DNA from: Phenylobacterium sp.
GTDB taxonomy: Bacteria > Pseudomonadota > Alphaproteobacteria > Caulobacterales > Caulobacteraceae
DNA length: 64,000 nt
Assembly: GCA_017991675.1 (NCBI GenBank)
Contig: JAGOQB010000007.1
Location: 124,001 to 188,000 of the forward strand
Reading direction: 5' to 3'
Each line of letters opens with the position of its first letter. The first letter of the stretch is position 1. Positions 9,063 through 16,767 of this stretch are shown one piece after another. The notes beneath the pieces are model-generated. The model searched no databases. It was given only the letters and a program-made list of their open reading frames with translations, and was not told the origin of the DNA. The position numbers and the translations under genes were made by a program.

Positions 9063-9085
9063 ATTTCCAACATACATGAAATATG
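9060..9085. promoter_or_regulatory. Probable ArsR operator between arsR and arsH
   Basis: A perfect inverted repeat, CATATTTC-N10-GAAATATG, lies at the arsR start in the divergent arsR/arsH gap, where an autoregulatory ArsR site is expected. It is one of the few AT-rich spots in the region. Binding is inferred. Confidence 0.6.
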
Positions 9086-9135
9086 CGACCGTTCAATGAC
9101 GCTCGCGCTAGCTGCTTCGCAAAATTGAGTACCCG

Positions 9136-9870
9136 ATGACCGATTTTCCGGCCCTTGAGCCGCAGTTCCTTGACGCCCCGACGCTCGCCAAGCTGGAGCC
9201 GCCGAAGGTCTCCTCGCACCCGCCGCGCATCCTGCTGCTCTACGGCTCGCTGCGCGAACGGTCCTACAGCCGCTTCCTGACCGAGGAGGCCGCTCGCATC
9301 CTTGAGCGCCTTGGCGCAGAGACGAAGATCTTCGATCCCACCGGCTTGCCTCTGCCGGACGCGGAGTCGCCCGATCACCCCAAGGTGCAGGAACTGCGCG
9401 CACTGTCCCTCTGGTCGGAAGGCCAGGTGTGGTGCAGTCCCGAACGCCACGGCGCGGTCACCGGGATCATGAAGGCCCAGATCGACTGGATTCCTCTGGA
9501 GGTCGGCAGCGTTCGCCCGACGCAAGGACGCACGCTGGCGGTCATGCAAGTCAGCGGCGGCTCACAGTCGTTCAACGCCGTGAACACGCTGCGCCTGCTG
9601 GGACGCTGGATGCGAATGATCACCATTCCGAACCAGTCCTCGGTGGCCAAAGCCTATCAGGAGTTCGACGAGGCCGGCCGCATGAAGCCGTCGGCCTACT
9701 ACGATCGGGTGGTCGACGTGATGGAGGAACTGGTGAAGTTCACTCTGCTGACCCGAGGCCGCTCCGACTATCTGGTCGACCGCTATAGCGAGCGGAAGGC
9801 CGAGGGGCGGGTGACGGTCGGCGACGAACTGGGCGCCATCGCCATGGCTCATGAGCGGAAGGCCAGCTAG
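9136..9870 (+). CDS. arsH: ArsH NADPH-dependent flavoprotein
   Basis: FMN-binding flavodoxin-like oxidoreductase of 244 residues that oxidises trivalent organoarsenicals in characterised members. The FMN phosphate loop is [19 protein letters not shown]. Other family landmarks are [39 protein letters not shown] (which covers the typical ArsH segment) and [20 protein letters not shown]. It diverges from arsR across a 73-nt gap that carries the palindrome. Its stop TAG shares a base with the GTG start of the next gene, so the two are co-translated. ArsH in the cluster suggests that organoarsenicals, not only inorganic As, are handled. Confidence 0.93.
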   Translation: MTDFPALEPQFLDAPTLAKLEPPKVSSHPPRILLLYGSLRERSYSRFLTEEAARILERLGAETKIFDPTGLPLPDAESPDHPKVQELRALSLWSEGQVWCSPERHGAVTGIMKAQIDWIPLEVGSVRPTQGRTLAVMQVSGGSQSFNAVNTLRLLGRWMRMITIPNQSSVAKAYQEFDEAGRMKPSAYYDRVVDVMEELVKFTLLTRGRSDYLVDRYSERKAEGRVTVGDELGAIAMAHERKAS

Positions 9871-11135
9871 TGCGGCCGCTCACTCAGGAAGAGCAGCTCA
9901 ACCGAGATTGCTTCTGTATCGACGTGGATCCGGACCACGTCTGGTCGATTGTCGACCGGGCAGGGGGCGGCGTCGTCCCGCTCGACGTGCTGAAGGCCGC
10001 ACGTCCGCACCTCTTCTCCGAGGCCCCGGTGTTCCTGTCGGCCGCCGACCTGGCGGCGATGCAAGCCGTCGTGGCGGCCATCGAGGCGGTCGCAGAGTTG
10101 CCTGCCTTCCAGGACCTCGTGCTGGGCTGGGCGCCAGAGATCGCGAAGGCTGACCCTGGGCCGCGCGGCGCCTTCATGGGCTACGACTTCCACCTGACCC
10201 CTGAGGGGCCCAAGCTCATCGAGGTCAACACAAACGCCGGAGGCGCCTTCCTGAACGCCTTGCTGGCGCAGGCCCAGGTCGCCTGCTGCCCTCAGGTGCG
10301 GGCGCTCGTGCCGGCGGCGACGCCGTTGGAGGATTTCGAGGCCGCCGCCTGGCGCATGTTCGAGGCCGAGTGGCGACTGCAGGGAAGGGCAGGGCATTCG
10401 CGCGTTGTCGCCATCATCGATGAGCGGCCGGAGGAGCAGTATCTCTATCCCGAGTTCCTGCTGGCCCAGGCCTTCTTTGAGCGCCACGGCGTGGAGGCGC
10501 TGATCGCGGATCCCCGAGACCTGCGCTTAGAAGGCGGGCGCCTGCGCCTGGGCGGCGTGGCCATCGACATGGTCTACAATCGCCTGGTCGACTTCTCGTT
10601 TTGCCGGCCCGAACACGCCGTCCTTCGGCAGGCCTATTCGACCGGCGACGTGGTCGTGACTCCCAACCCGCGCAATCACGCCCTGCTGGCTGACAAGCGC
10701 AACCTGACGATACTGTCGGACCCACAGCGGTTGGAAGAGCTGGGTGTTCCAACGGGCCTCCGCCGCGCGTTGGCTCGCCTACCTGATGCGCGCCTGGTGA
10801 CGCCCGAGAACGCCGACGCGCTTTGGCGGGGGCGAAAATCGCTGTTCTTCAAGCCGGCGAACGGCCATGCCGGGAAGGCGGTCTATCGCGGCGACAAGCT
10901 GACGCGCGGCGTCTGGGAGACGATCGTCCGGGGCGGCTACATCGCTCAGGACTTTGCGCCGCCCAGCGAGCGCCACGTCCAGGTCGACGGTGACCCGCAG
11001 CCCCGAAAGATGGACGTCCGCCTCTACACCTATGCCGGCGAGACGATGCTCGCCGCCGCGCGTCTCTATCAGGGCCAGACGACCAACTTCCGGACGCCGG
11101 GAGGCGGATTTGCGCCGGTGATCACGCTCGCATAG
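9870..11135 (+). CDS. ATP-grasp-like protein coupled to arsH
   Basis: A 421-residue protein starting at GTG 9870, which overlaps the arsH stop (TAGTG). It resembles ATP-grasp ligases of the glutathione-synthetase kind: the segment LIEVNTNAGGAFLNALL matches the metal-binding end of the fold. The segments LADKRNLTILSD, SLFFKPANGHAGKAVYRG (a likely ATP-binding loop) and GGYIAQDFAPPSER fit the remaining grasp elements, although their order differs from the standard linear fold. A thiol- or peptide-ligase role, perhaps making an arsenic-binding thiol, is inferred from its coupling to arsH. The substrate is unknown, and I do not recognise a named family. Confidence 0.75.
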   Translation: MRPLTQEEQLNRDCFCIDVDPDHVWSIVDRAGGGVVPLDVLKAARPHLFSEAPVFLSAADLAAMQAVVAAIEAVAELPAFQDLVLGWAPEIAKADPGPRGAFMGYDFHLTPEGPKLIEVNTNAGGAFLNALLAQAQVACCPQVRALVPAATPLEDFEAAAWRMFEAEWRLQGRAGHSRVVAIIDERPEEQYLYPEFLLAQAFFERHGVEALIADPRDLRLEGGRLRLGGVAIDMVYNRLVDFSFCRPEHAVLRQAYSTGDVVVTPNPRNHALLADKRNLTILSDPQRLEELGVPTGLRRALARLPDARLVTPENADALWRGRKSLFFKPANGHAGKAVYRGDKLTRGVWETIVRGGYIAQDFAPPSERHVQVDGDPQPRKMDVRLYTYAGETMLAAARLYQGQTTNFRTPGGGFAPVITLA

Positions 11136-11311
11136 TTCGAAGCGCCTGAACGTGCAGGGAGGCGCTTTCATGATTCACGCGTGCGAGTTCGGCGAGACCT
11201 AGGTCTCTTCGTGACACGCAAGGGCGACGCGGCAGATCGAGGGCTAAAGAAGCCCGGCAGCGTGTGCGCTTGGCGGTGGGAGGCGAGTGGGTCCGGCGCG
11301 CATTTTTCTGG

Positions 11312-11342
11312 TTGATCCTCTAGCAGCTAGAGCAATTAGGGT
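11312..11342 (+). promoter_or_regulatory. MerR-family-type promoter (19-bp spacer with dyad)
   Basis: A -35 element TTGATC (11312-11317) and a -10 element TAGGGT (11337-11342) are separated by 19 bp, the over-long spacing typical of MerR-activated promoters. The spacer contains the perfect dyad CTCTAG-CAG-CTAGAG (11318-11332), close in sequence style to CadR/PbrR/ZntR operators. It lies 25 nt upstream of the transporter ATG. No matching MerR gene adjoins it, and the window's own CueR recognises a different dyad. Confidence 0.72.
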
Positions 11343-11367
11343 CGGCTTGGAAACAAGGTCGCCCACG

Positions 11368-12237
11368 ATGACGAAGACCGACGCTAGCGCCCTAGACGTG
11401 GTTCGCTACCGGATCACCGGCATGGACTGTGGCGACTGCGCCGCCAAGATCGAGAAGGCGGTCGGCAAGCTGCCCGGCGTAGAGGAAGCACGCGTCTCCA
11501 TCGCCACGTCGCTGATGACGCTGAAGCTTGACAACCCGGCGCTCCGCGCGCCGACGGTCGAGCAGGCGGTGGAGTCGCTCGGCTATCGGCTCGACCGGCT
11601 GCGAGAAGCGGTTACGGACGACGACGATTTGCCGGACCTCAGTCATGTTACGCCGGCCTACAAGCGGGCGCTCTGGCTCGTCGTTTTGATCAACGCTGGC
11701 TATGGCCTGGTCCAGATGGCCGCCGGTTTTGTGGCAGGCTCGCAGGCGCTTAAGGCCGACGCATTGGACTTCATGGGCGACGGGACCATCACCTTCTTGG
11801 GCCTCCTGGCCATCGGCTGGTCGCTCGTTTGGCGCGCGCGCTCCGCCCTCATGCAGGGCGTATTCCTAGGGCTGCTGGGCGCCGGCGTCCTGCTCAACAC
11901 GGCCTATCGGGTGCTGGTGCTCAACCGTCCGGAGGCCGAGATCATGGGGGTCTTCGGCGTGATCGCCCTGGTCGCCAACGTGATCGCCGCGCTCCTGCTC
12001 GTGCCGCACCGGAGCGGCGATGCTAACGCGAAGGCGGTCTGGCTGTTCTCGCGCAACGACGCGCTCGGCAACCTCGCCGTAGTCATCGCCGCGGGCCTCG
12101 TCGCCTGGACCGGCACGGCCTGGCCCGACCTCGTCGTGGCCGTGATCATCGCGGGCCTCTTCCTTCAATCCTCCTGGTCGATCGTCCGCCATGCGCGGAC
12201 GGACCTGCGCGAGGCGCGCCTCTTGGCGGCGGCATGA
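11368..12237 (+). CDS. HMA-domain/cation-diffusion-facilitator fusion transporter
   Basis: A 289-residue membrane protein from ATG 11368. Residues ~8-75 form an HMA metal-binding domain (YRITGMDCGDCAAKIEKAV), a variant of the GMxCxxC site. The rest is a six-helix CDF-like transporter with acidic residues DDDDLPD in the linker. The CDF metal site is altered. The helix-2 motif, normally H-x3-D, reads DALDFMGD (His replaced by Asp), and the helix-5 motif reads LFSRNDALGN (His replaced by Phe). The metal is therefore uncertain. The gene is controlled by a MerR-type promoter and overlaps the next gene by 4 nt. The in-frame start further upstream (11287) would lie before the promoter, so it is rejected. 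Confidence 0.82.
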   Translation: MTKTDASALDVVRYRITGMDCGDCAAKIEKAVGKLPGVEEARVSIATSLMTLKLDNPALRAPTVEQAVESLGYRLDRLREAVTDDDDLPDLSHVTPAYKRALWLVVLINAGYGLVQMAAGFVAGSQALKADALDFMGDGTITFLGLLAIGWSLVWRARSALMQGVFLGLLGAGVLLNTAYRVLVLNRPEAEIMGVFGVIALVANVIAALLLVPHRSGDANAKAVWLFSRNDALGNLAVVIAAGLVAWTGTAWPDLVVAVIIAGLFLQSSWSIVRHARTDLREARLLAAA

Positions 12238-14516
12238 GTGCGGGGATGAGACGCGGTCCAACGCCATTGTCTCCCAGGGCGCCGCTGGGATTGCCGGCGC
12301 GGGCGGTCAAAGATCTGCATCAGGCCGTGGCGCACGCCAACGCCGGTCGCTGGACGGACGCCCGGGGCTATGCAGAGAGGGTCCTGGCCGTGCAGCCTCG
12401 GGACCCGTCGGCCATGAATGTGCTCGGCACGGTCGCGTTGAACACGGGGCGCGCCGGGGAGGCCATCACGTGGTTCGAGCGGGCGGCGACAGGGCAGCCG
12501 AAAAATCCGTTCATTCAGTACAACCTGGGGGAGGCCCACCGGCGCGCGCAAGCTTACGAGGCTGCCGCCGCGGCGTTCGTACGCGCCGGCCGGCTGAAGC
12601 CGGATTTCGCCGAGGCCTTCGCCGCCGCCGGGGACACGCTTCGGCGGCTCGGCCGAAGCGGCGAGGCCGAGGCTCACTACAAGAAGGCGCTTCGAATCGC
12701 ACCGGCCTTGGCCGCGGCGCTGAGCGGGTATGGCCTGTTGCGCCTCGGCGTCAGCGATCCGGCCGGCGCCGCCGACCTCTTCGCTGCGGGCCTGAGTGCA
12801 ACGTCGCTCGGCCATCCATTGCGAGCCGCCCTGCTCACGAACCTCGGCCTTGCGCTTCTGCAGCTCGGGCAAGGTGTTGGGGGGCTCGACGCGCTCGCGC
12901 AGGCCGTGGAGGCAGCCCCCGACGACGACGGGGCTTGGCGGCGGTTGGCCCGGGCGCTGCGGCACACGCGCGTGGCTCCGGCGACGCCCGTCTTTCGCGC
13001 GCTCCTTCTCCAGCTGTTCGATCGCACTGACGTCAATCCCCGCAACCTGGCGACCGCGGCCATCGCCGTCCTGCGTCAGGATCCGGAGATCGATCGGCTC
13101 CTCGGATCGATCGCCGTTGCCCCGCGGATGTTGGCGAAGACGCTGGAGCGCGAGGCCGCGGCCGCCACTCGGCTGGTGGCGGATCCGCTGTTCCGAGGCC
13201 TCCTGGCCTCAGCGCCGATCCCGGACGTCGGGATCGAGTTGCTGCTTGTGCAACTGCGGGCGGATCTTCTGGTGCTTGCAGACCGAGAACCCGAGGCGCT
13301 CGAAGGGGAGCTCGGCCTCGCGGTTGCGCTCGCCCGGCAGGCGTTCCTCAACGAGTACGCCCACTTCGCCGAAGCGGAGGAGCAACGGCGGGTGGACGCC
13401 CAGATCGCCGCCCTCGACCACGGCGAACTGGACGCTGGAGACGCGGCGCGGGTCGCGATCGTGGCCGCCTATCGGCCGCTGGCGTCGACGCCCTTAGCCG
13501 CGCGTCTCCGGGCCAGGCCCCTGCCGGCGCTTGCCGACCTGCTGCGCGAACAGCTAGCCGAGCCGGCCGAGGAGGCGGCGCTGCGCGCCGCCCTTCCGAT
13601 TCTCAAGTCTCCAACCGACGCCGTCTCGCTCGCGGTCCGGGCGCAGTACGAGCAGAATCCCTATCCCCGCTGGACCCGCGGCAGCCTTGACGAGCCGCTG
13701 GCCTTCCGCTCGGCGGTGCAGAGCGCTGTCCCGGACTTGCCGGCCTGCGAGGTTCCTGACCTTGAGCGGCCGCGCGTGCTTGTGGCCGGCTGCGGCACGG
13801 GCCTCGAAACCCTGCGCGTGGCGAACATCTACCGCGGCGCCTCGATCCTTGCCGTCGACCTCAGTGCGACGAGCCTCGGCTACGCCATGCGCAAGGCCCG
13901 GGAATACGAGCTGACCGAGGTCCAGCACCTGCAGGCCGACATCCTCGACCTGCCAGCGCTCAGCGAGCGCTTCGACCTAATCGACAGCTTCGGAGTGCTG
14001 CACCACATGGCCGATCCGGCCAAGGCGCTGCAGGTTGTCGCCGAGTTGCTCAAGCCCGAAGGATTCCTTCTCGTTGGTCTCTACAGCGAGATCGGCAGGC
14101 AAGCGGTGGTGGCGGCGCGAGCGCACATCGCGCGGTCCGGCTATCGGGATGACGCCGAAGGCATACGGGCGTTGCGGCGGGACCTGATGCTCGACGGCGA
14201 GCCGCCGGAGCTGGAGGGCGTGATGAGCCCGGCCTCCGACTTCTGGACGCTCTCGGACTGTCGGGACCTACTGTTCCACGTGAACGAGCATCGCTTCACC
14301 CTGCTGCAGGTCGGCGAATTGCTGGGCGGTGCCGGGCTCGAGTTCCTCGGCGTGCAGTTCGGCCATGCGGCCGATCAGGCGCGTTACCTTGCGGAGAACC
14401 AGCGAACGGCCGCCCTGCGCGATTTCGAGCGTCTGCATCGGTACGAGCTGCAGTATCCCGAGACCTTCGGGGACACCTATCGGCTCTGGGCCCGTCCTAG
14501 GAGGCCATCGAGGTGA
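12234..14516 (+). CDS. TPR protein with C-terminal SAM-dependent methyltransferase
   Basis: A 760-residue soluble protein. The first ~260 residues form tetratricopeptide repeats (VLAVQPRDPSAMNVLGTVAL, EAHYKKALRIAPALAAALSG). A helical middle region follows. A class I methyltransferase starts with QYEQNPYPRWTR (~residue 471), with motif I VLVAGCGTGLETL (~515) and the DSFGVLHHMADPAKAL post-motif. Such TPR-methyltransferase fusions occur in alphaproteobacteria, but I know of no assigned substrate. Here it is locked between a metal transporter and a MAPEG-like membrane protein by 4-nt overlaps on both sides. That implies a role in the same metal- or metalloid-related response. It might methylate a metalloid, a lipid or a protein; the sequence does not decide. 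Confidence 0.85.
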   Translation: MSAGMRRGPTPLSPRAPLGLPARAVKDLHQAVAHANAGRWTDARGYAERVLAVQPRDPSAMNVLGTVALNTGRAGEAITWFERAATGQPKNPFIQYNLGEAHRRAQAYEAAAAAFVRAGRLKPDFAEAFAAAGDTLRRLGRSGEAEAHYKKALRIAPALAAALSGYGLLRLGVSDPAGAADLFAAGLSATSLGHPLRAALLTNLGLALLQLGQGVGGLDALAQAVEAAPDDDGAWRRLARALRHTRVAPATPVFRALLLQLFDRTDVNPRNLATAAIAVLRQDPEIDRLLGSIAVAPRMLAKTLEREAAAATRLVADPLFRGLLASAPIPDVGIELLLVQLRADLLVLADREPEALEGELGLAVALARQAFLNEYAHFAEAEEQRRVDAQIAALDHGELDAGDAARVAIVAAYRPLASTPLAARLRARPLPALADLLREQLAEPAEEAALRAALPILKSPTDAVSLAVRAQYEQNPYPRWTRGSLDEPLAFRSAVQSAVPDLPACEVPDLERPRVLVAGCGTGLETLRVANIYRGASILAVDLSATSLGYAMRKAREYELTEVQHLQADILDLPALSERFDLIDSFGVLHHMADPAKALQVVAELLKPEGFLLVGLYSEIGRQAVVAARAHIARSGYRDDAEGIRALRRDLMLDGEPPELEGVMSPASDFWTLSDCRDLLFHVNEHRFTLLQVGELLGGAGLEFLGVQFGHAADQARYLAENQRTAALRDFERLHRYELQYPETFGDTYRLWARPRRPSR

Positions 14517-15085
14517 GACAGCCCCTTGTGTCGCCGCACGTCGACCTTCCGAAGGAGCAGCGAGCCGTGCTTCAGCAGTCGCTCCTGGCCTTAGCCGTCT
14601 GCGCCCCGATCCTCGTGATCGCTAGCCTGGGCCTGCCCAGGATCTTCACCTTTCCCGAGCCCCTGGTGGAGCGACTGGCCTTCGCACTCAGGGCCGGACT
14701 CGTAGTCGTGCTTTGGGTCGTGCTGGGCGTGCGGATGGTCGCCAAGGTGCGGTTTGAGTCCGCGGAGGACAATGCAGGTTCCGCCTACAGCCGGCCAAGT
14801 CCTCGCCTAGCGGTGCCAAGAGCCTTCCTCCAGAACACCCTCGAACAGGCGTTCATCACGGTCGTCGCAATCCTCGCACTCGCTACGGTCGGCGGCGAAG
14901 CGGCGCTAGCCTACGTTATTGCGACCGTCGTGCTCTTCAGCCTCGGGCGGGTGACTTTCCTGCGCGGCTATCCGCATGGCGCGGGCGGTCGCGCCTTCGG
15001 CATCGCCATGACGGTGCTCCCCGGCCTCGGCGCCATTGGCTGGGCGGCGATCGACGTTGCGTCCGAGGTGGCGGCCTTGGGCTGA
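14513..15085 (+). CDS. MAPEG-family-like four-helix membrane protein
   Basis: A 190-residue protein starting at GTG 14513, inside the stop of the upstream gene. It has about four hydrophobic helices (LLALAVCAPILVIASLGL, LRAGLVVVLWVVLGVRMVAK, AFITVVAILALATVGGEAAL and a C-terminal pair). The segment RAFLQNTLEQAFITVVAIL, followed by GRVTFLRGY, resembles the Asn/Glu-containing core of MAPEG proteins (membrane-associated eicosanoid/glutathione metabolism). A glutathione-dependent membrane activity would fit a metal-stress operon, but activity is not shown. It is the last gene before the tRNA fragment. Confidence 0.72.
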   Translation: MRQPLVSPHVDLPKEQRAVLQQSLLALAVCAPILVIASLGLPRIFTFPEPLVERLAFALRAGLVVVLWVVLGVRMVAKVRFESAEDNAGSAYSRPSPRLAVPRAFLQNTLEQAFITVVAILALATVGGEAALAYVIATVVLFSLGRVTFLRGYPHGAGGRAFGIAMTVLPGLGAIGWAAIDVASEVAALG

Positions 15086-15181
15086 GCTCGACTCCATCCG
15101 CCGCCACAGGTGGTGAAGCCGTGACAGTGCTGCCGCATCGAAGCGGCTGGACCCCGCCGCATATGTCGCCGTACCGCACGA

Positions 15182-15202
15182 GTTACACAGTCGGTTACAC
15201 AG
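15182..15202 (+). repeat. Direct repeat GTTACACAG next to tRNA fragment
   Basis: GTTACACAG occurs at 15182-15190 and 15194-15202, one helical turn apart, just inside the putative island end. An AT-rich stretch follows. Such pairs can be arm-type integrase sites or excisionase sites. This reading depends on the attachment-site interpretation of 15243-15314. Confidence 0.3.
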
Positions 15203-15242
15203 CTCGCTTGACGCGGAAATAAAATATATTAGAATCAAAAGA

Positions 15243-15314
15243 TTGGTGGAATCGGAGGGGACTCAAAATCCGGTTCCGAAAGGAGTGTCGGTTCGAGCCC
15301 GACCGCCCGCACCA
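15243..15314 (+). other. Truncated tRNA-Leu(CAA) 3' part, candidate attachment site
   Basis: From 15259 the sequence reads like the last 56 nt of a tRNA-Leu: anticodon loop CTCAAAA (anticodon CAA), a long variable arm (TTCCGAAAGGAG), a T-arm with GGTTCGAGCC, a 3' acceptor strand CGCCCGC and encoded CCA. Upstream, TGGTGGAATCGG resembles a D-arm, but the D-loop remainder is missing and the 5' side of the anticodon stem (GGGGA) no longer pairs fully with TCCGG. No GCGGGCG 5' acceptor strand precedes it; AT-rich DNA does. It cannot fold into a functional tRNA. It fits the 3'-end duplicate left by integration of an element into tRNA-Leu. Confidence 0.75.
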
Positions 15315-15336
15315 ACTGCTCAAGGCCTTGTGGCGC

Positions 15337-16191
15337 TTAGCCCGGCCGGGTGGCGGAAAGTCCATACATCAGCGGAATCCGGGGCACGGACGGGGGCGGG
15401 GCGAGGCGGCCGCCGCCGAGGTCCTGCATGTCCGCAAACGCCGCCCAGCCGTTCGAATAGGGGTACTCCACCAGCCGCTCGATCGTCAGGCCGGCCTCGA
15501 GCAGGGCGCTGACGACTTCGCCCACGCCCCAATAGAATTCGAAGGCCGGATTGGGATTGCGGAAACCCTCGACCCCCGGGTGATAGGCGTCGAGCGCCAG
15601 GGTCTCGCCGGAATCGGCCACATAGTCGCCGACGCCGTCCGGCTCCTCGATCGGCCCCTCGGCGAAGTAGTCGTGGCGCGGCGTCCACTGCGGATCGAAC
15701 ACCATCGCAAAGGGATGGAACTCGACCATGCCGAAGCGGCCGCCGGACTCCAGCAGATCGGCGACCCCGCGCCCCCAGGCCTTCAGGTCCGACAGCCAGC
15801 AGATCGTGCCGTAGGAGGTGAAGACCCGTTCGAAGCGGCGGTCTTCCGCCCGCGCCTTGGCGAACCAGTCGAACAGGTCCGAGCGTTCGAACCGGGCCGC
15901 CACGCCGCTCTCGGCCGAGAGCCTGGCGGCGAAGGCGACCGCCTCGTCGGAGATATCGACGCCGGTCACGCGTGCGCCGAACTGCGCCAGGCTCAGGCTG
16001 TCCTGGCCGGAATTGCACTGCAGGTGCGCGAGGCTGCGCCCGGCGATGTCGCCCAGCATCTCCAGCTCTTCGGGATAGAGCGTCGATCCGCCCGCGCGGA
16101 AGAACGCCGCCTGATCGCCCTTGTGGCTGTTGTGGGCGCGGGTCGCCTCGTTCCAGGAGCGGCGGTTGGCTTCGTGCAGGTCGGGTCGCAT
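15337..16191 (-). CDS. Class I SAM-dependent methyltransferase
   Basis: A 284-residue soluble methyltransferase. The N-terminal RRSWNEATRAHNSHKGDQAA is followed by motif I (LAHLQCNSGQDSLSLAQFGA), GVDISDEAVAFA as motif II, and FTSYGTICWLSDL as the acceptor-site region. The CNSGQD form of motif I is typical of a subgroup of uncharacterised alphaproteobacterial methyltransferases. Its ATG lies one base from the stop of the GNAT gene upstream on the same strand, so the two form a pair. Substrate unknown. This is the first ordinary chromosomal gene beyond the tRNA-Leu fragment. Confidence 0.85.
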   Translation of the reverse strand: MRPDLHEANRRSWNEATRAHNSHKGDQAAFFRAGGSTLYPEELEMLGDIAGRSLAHLQCNSGQDSLSLAQFGARVTGVDISDEAVAFAARLSAESGVAARFERSDLFDWFAKARAEDRRFERVFTSYGTICWLSDLKAWGRGVADLLESGGRFGMVEFHPFAMVFDPQWTPRHDYFAEGPIEEPDGVGDYVADSGETLALDAYHPGVEGFRNPNPAFEFYWGVGEVVSALLEAGLTIERLVEYPYSNGWAAFADMQDLGGGRLAPPPSVPRIPLMYGLSATRPG

Positions 16192-16192
16192 G

Positions 16193-16675
16193 TCAGGTCT
16201 CGAAGGTCAGCAAGGCCTCGGCCTCGTCGCCCAGCATCTCGCCGGTCGGGCGAAAGCCCAAGCGCGCATAGAAGCCGGCGGGGCTGGCCTCGCCCAGTCC
16301 GTAGCTGGTGTAGAGCTCAGTGTAGCCCTTGGCGCGCAGGCCGCGGACCACCATCGCGAGCGCGCGCTGGCCGACACCCTTGCCCTGGTAGGGGCCGGCG
16401 ATCATGAGCCGCCACAGGAACGCGCCGTCGTGCTCGATGCCGTCGTGCCAGTCGCCGCCCAGGTGCAGCATGACGAACCCGGCCGGCTCCTCGTCCGCAT
16501 AGATCCCGCGGAACCAGGCGTTTTCGGAATAGTGCGCCTCGGCGATGGATTGGCCGTTGTCGGCGACCTTGCCGCGCTGGGCCTCGGACAGGGTTTCGCT
16601 CAGGTCGCAGATGTCGGTCACGCTTTCGGCGGTGACGCGGCGCAGGCTGACTTCAAACGCGGCGGCGACGGTCAT
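16193..16675 (-). CDS. GNAT-family N-acetyltransferase
   Basis: A 160-residue acetyltransferase from the ATG at 16675, chosen because the upstream extension of the frame overlaps cueR. The acetyl-CoA-binding motif A is LWRLMIAGPYQGKGVGQRAL (Q-x-x-G-x-G), followed by GEASPAGFYARLGFRPTGEM, the usual motif B. Its resemblance to diamine/spermidine acetyltransferase-like members is only general. It is cotranscribed with the downstream methyltransferase. Confidence 0.87.
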   Translation of the reverse strand: MTVAAAFEVSLRRVTAESVTDICDLSETLSEAQRGKVADNGQSIAEAHYSENAWFRGIYADEEPAGFVMLHLGGDWHDGIEHDGAFLWRLMIAGPYQGKGVGQRALAMVVRGLRAKGYTELYTSYGLGEASPAGFYARLGFRPTGEMLGDEAEALLTFET

Positions 16676-16767
16676 GATCTTCTCGGCGTCGAAAAAATGG
16701 GCCGCGGGATTGGCCGCGTCCACGTCGAGACGCCGTCGAGACGTGGTGGAGAGAGTCTCGGGGCGCC

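Noticed and set aside
15243-15314. A functional tRNA-Leu gene
   Set aside because: The 5' acceptor strand and most of the D-arm are missing and the anticodon stem does not pair fully, so it is kept as a fragment.
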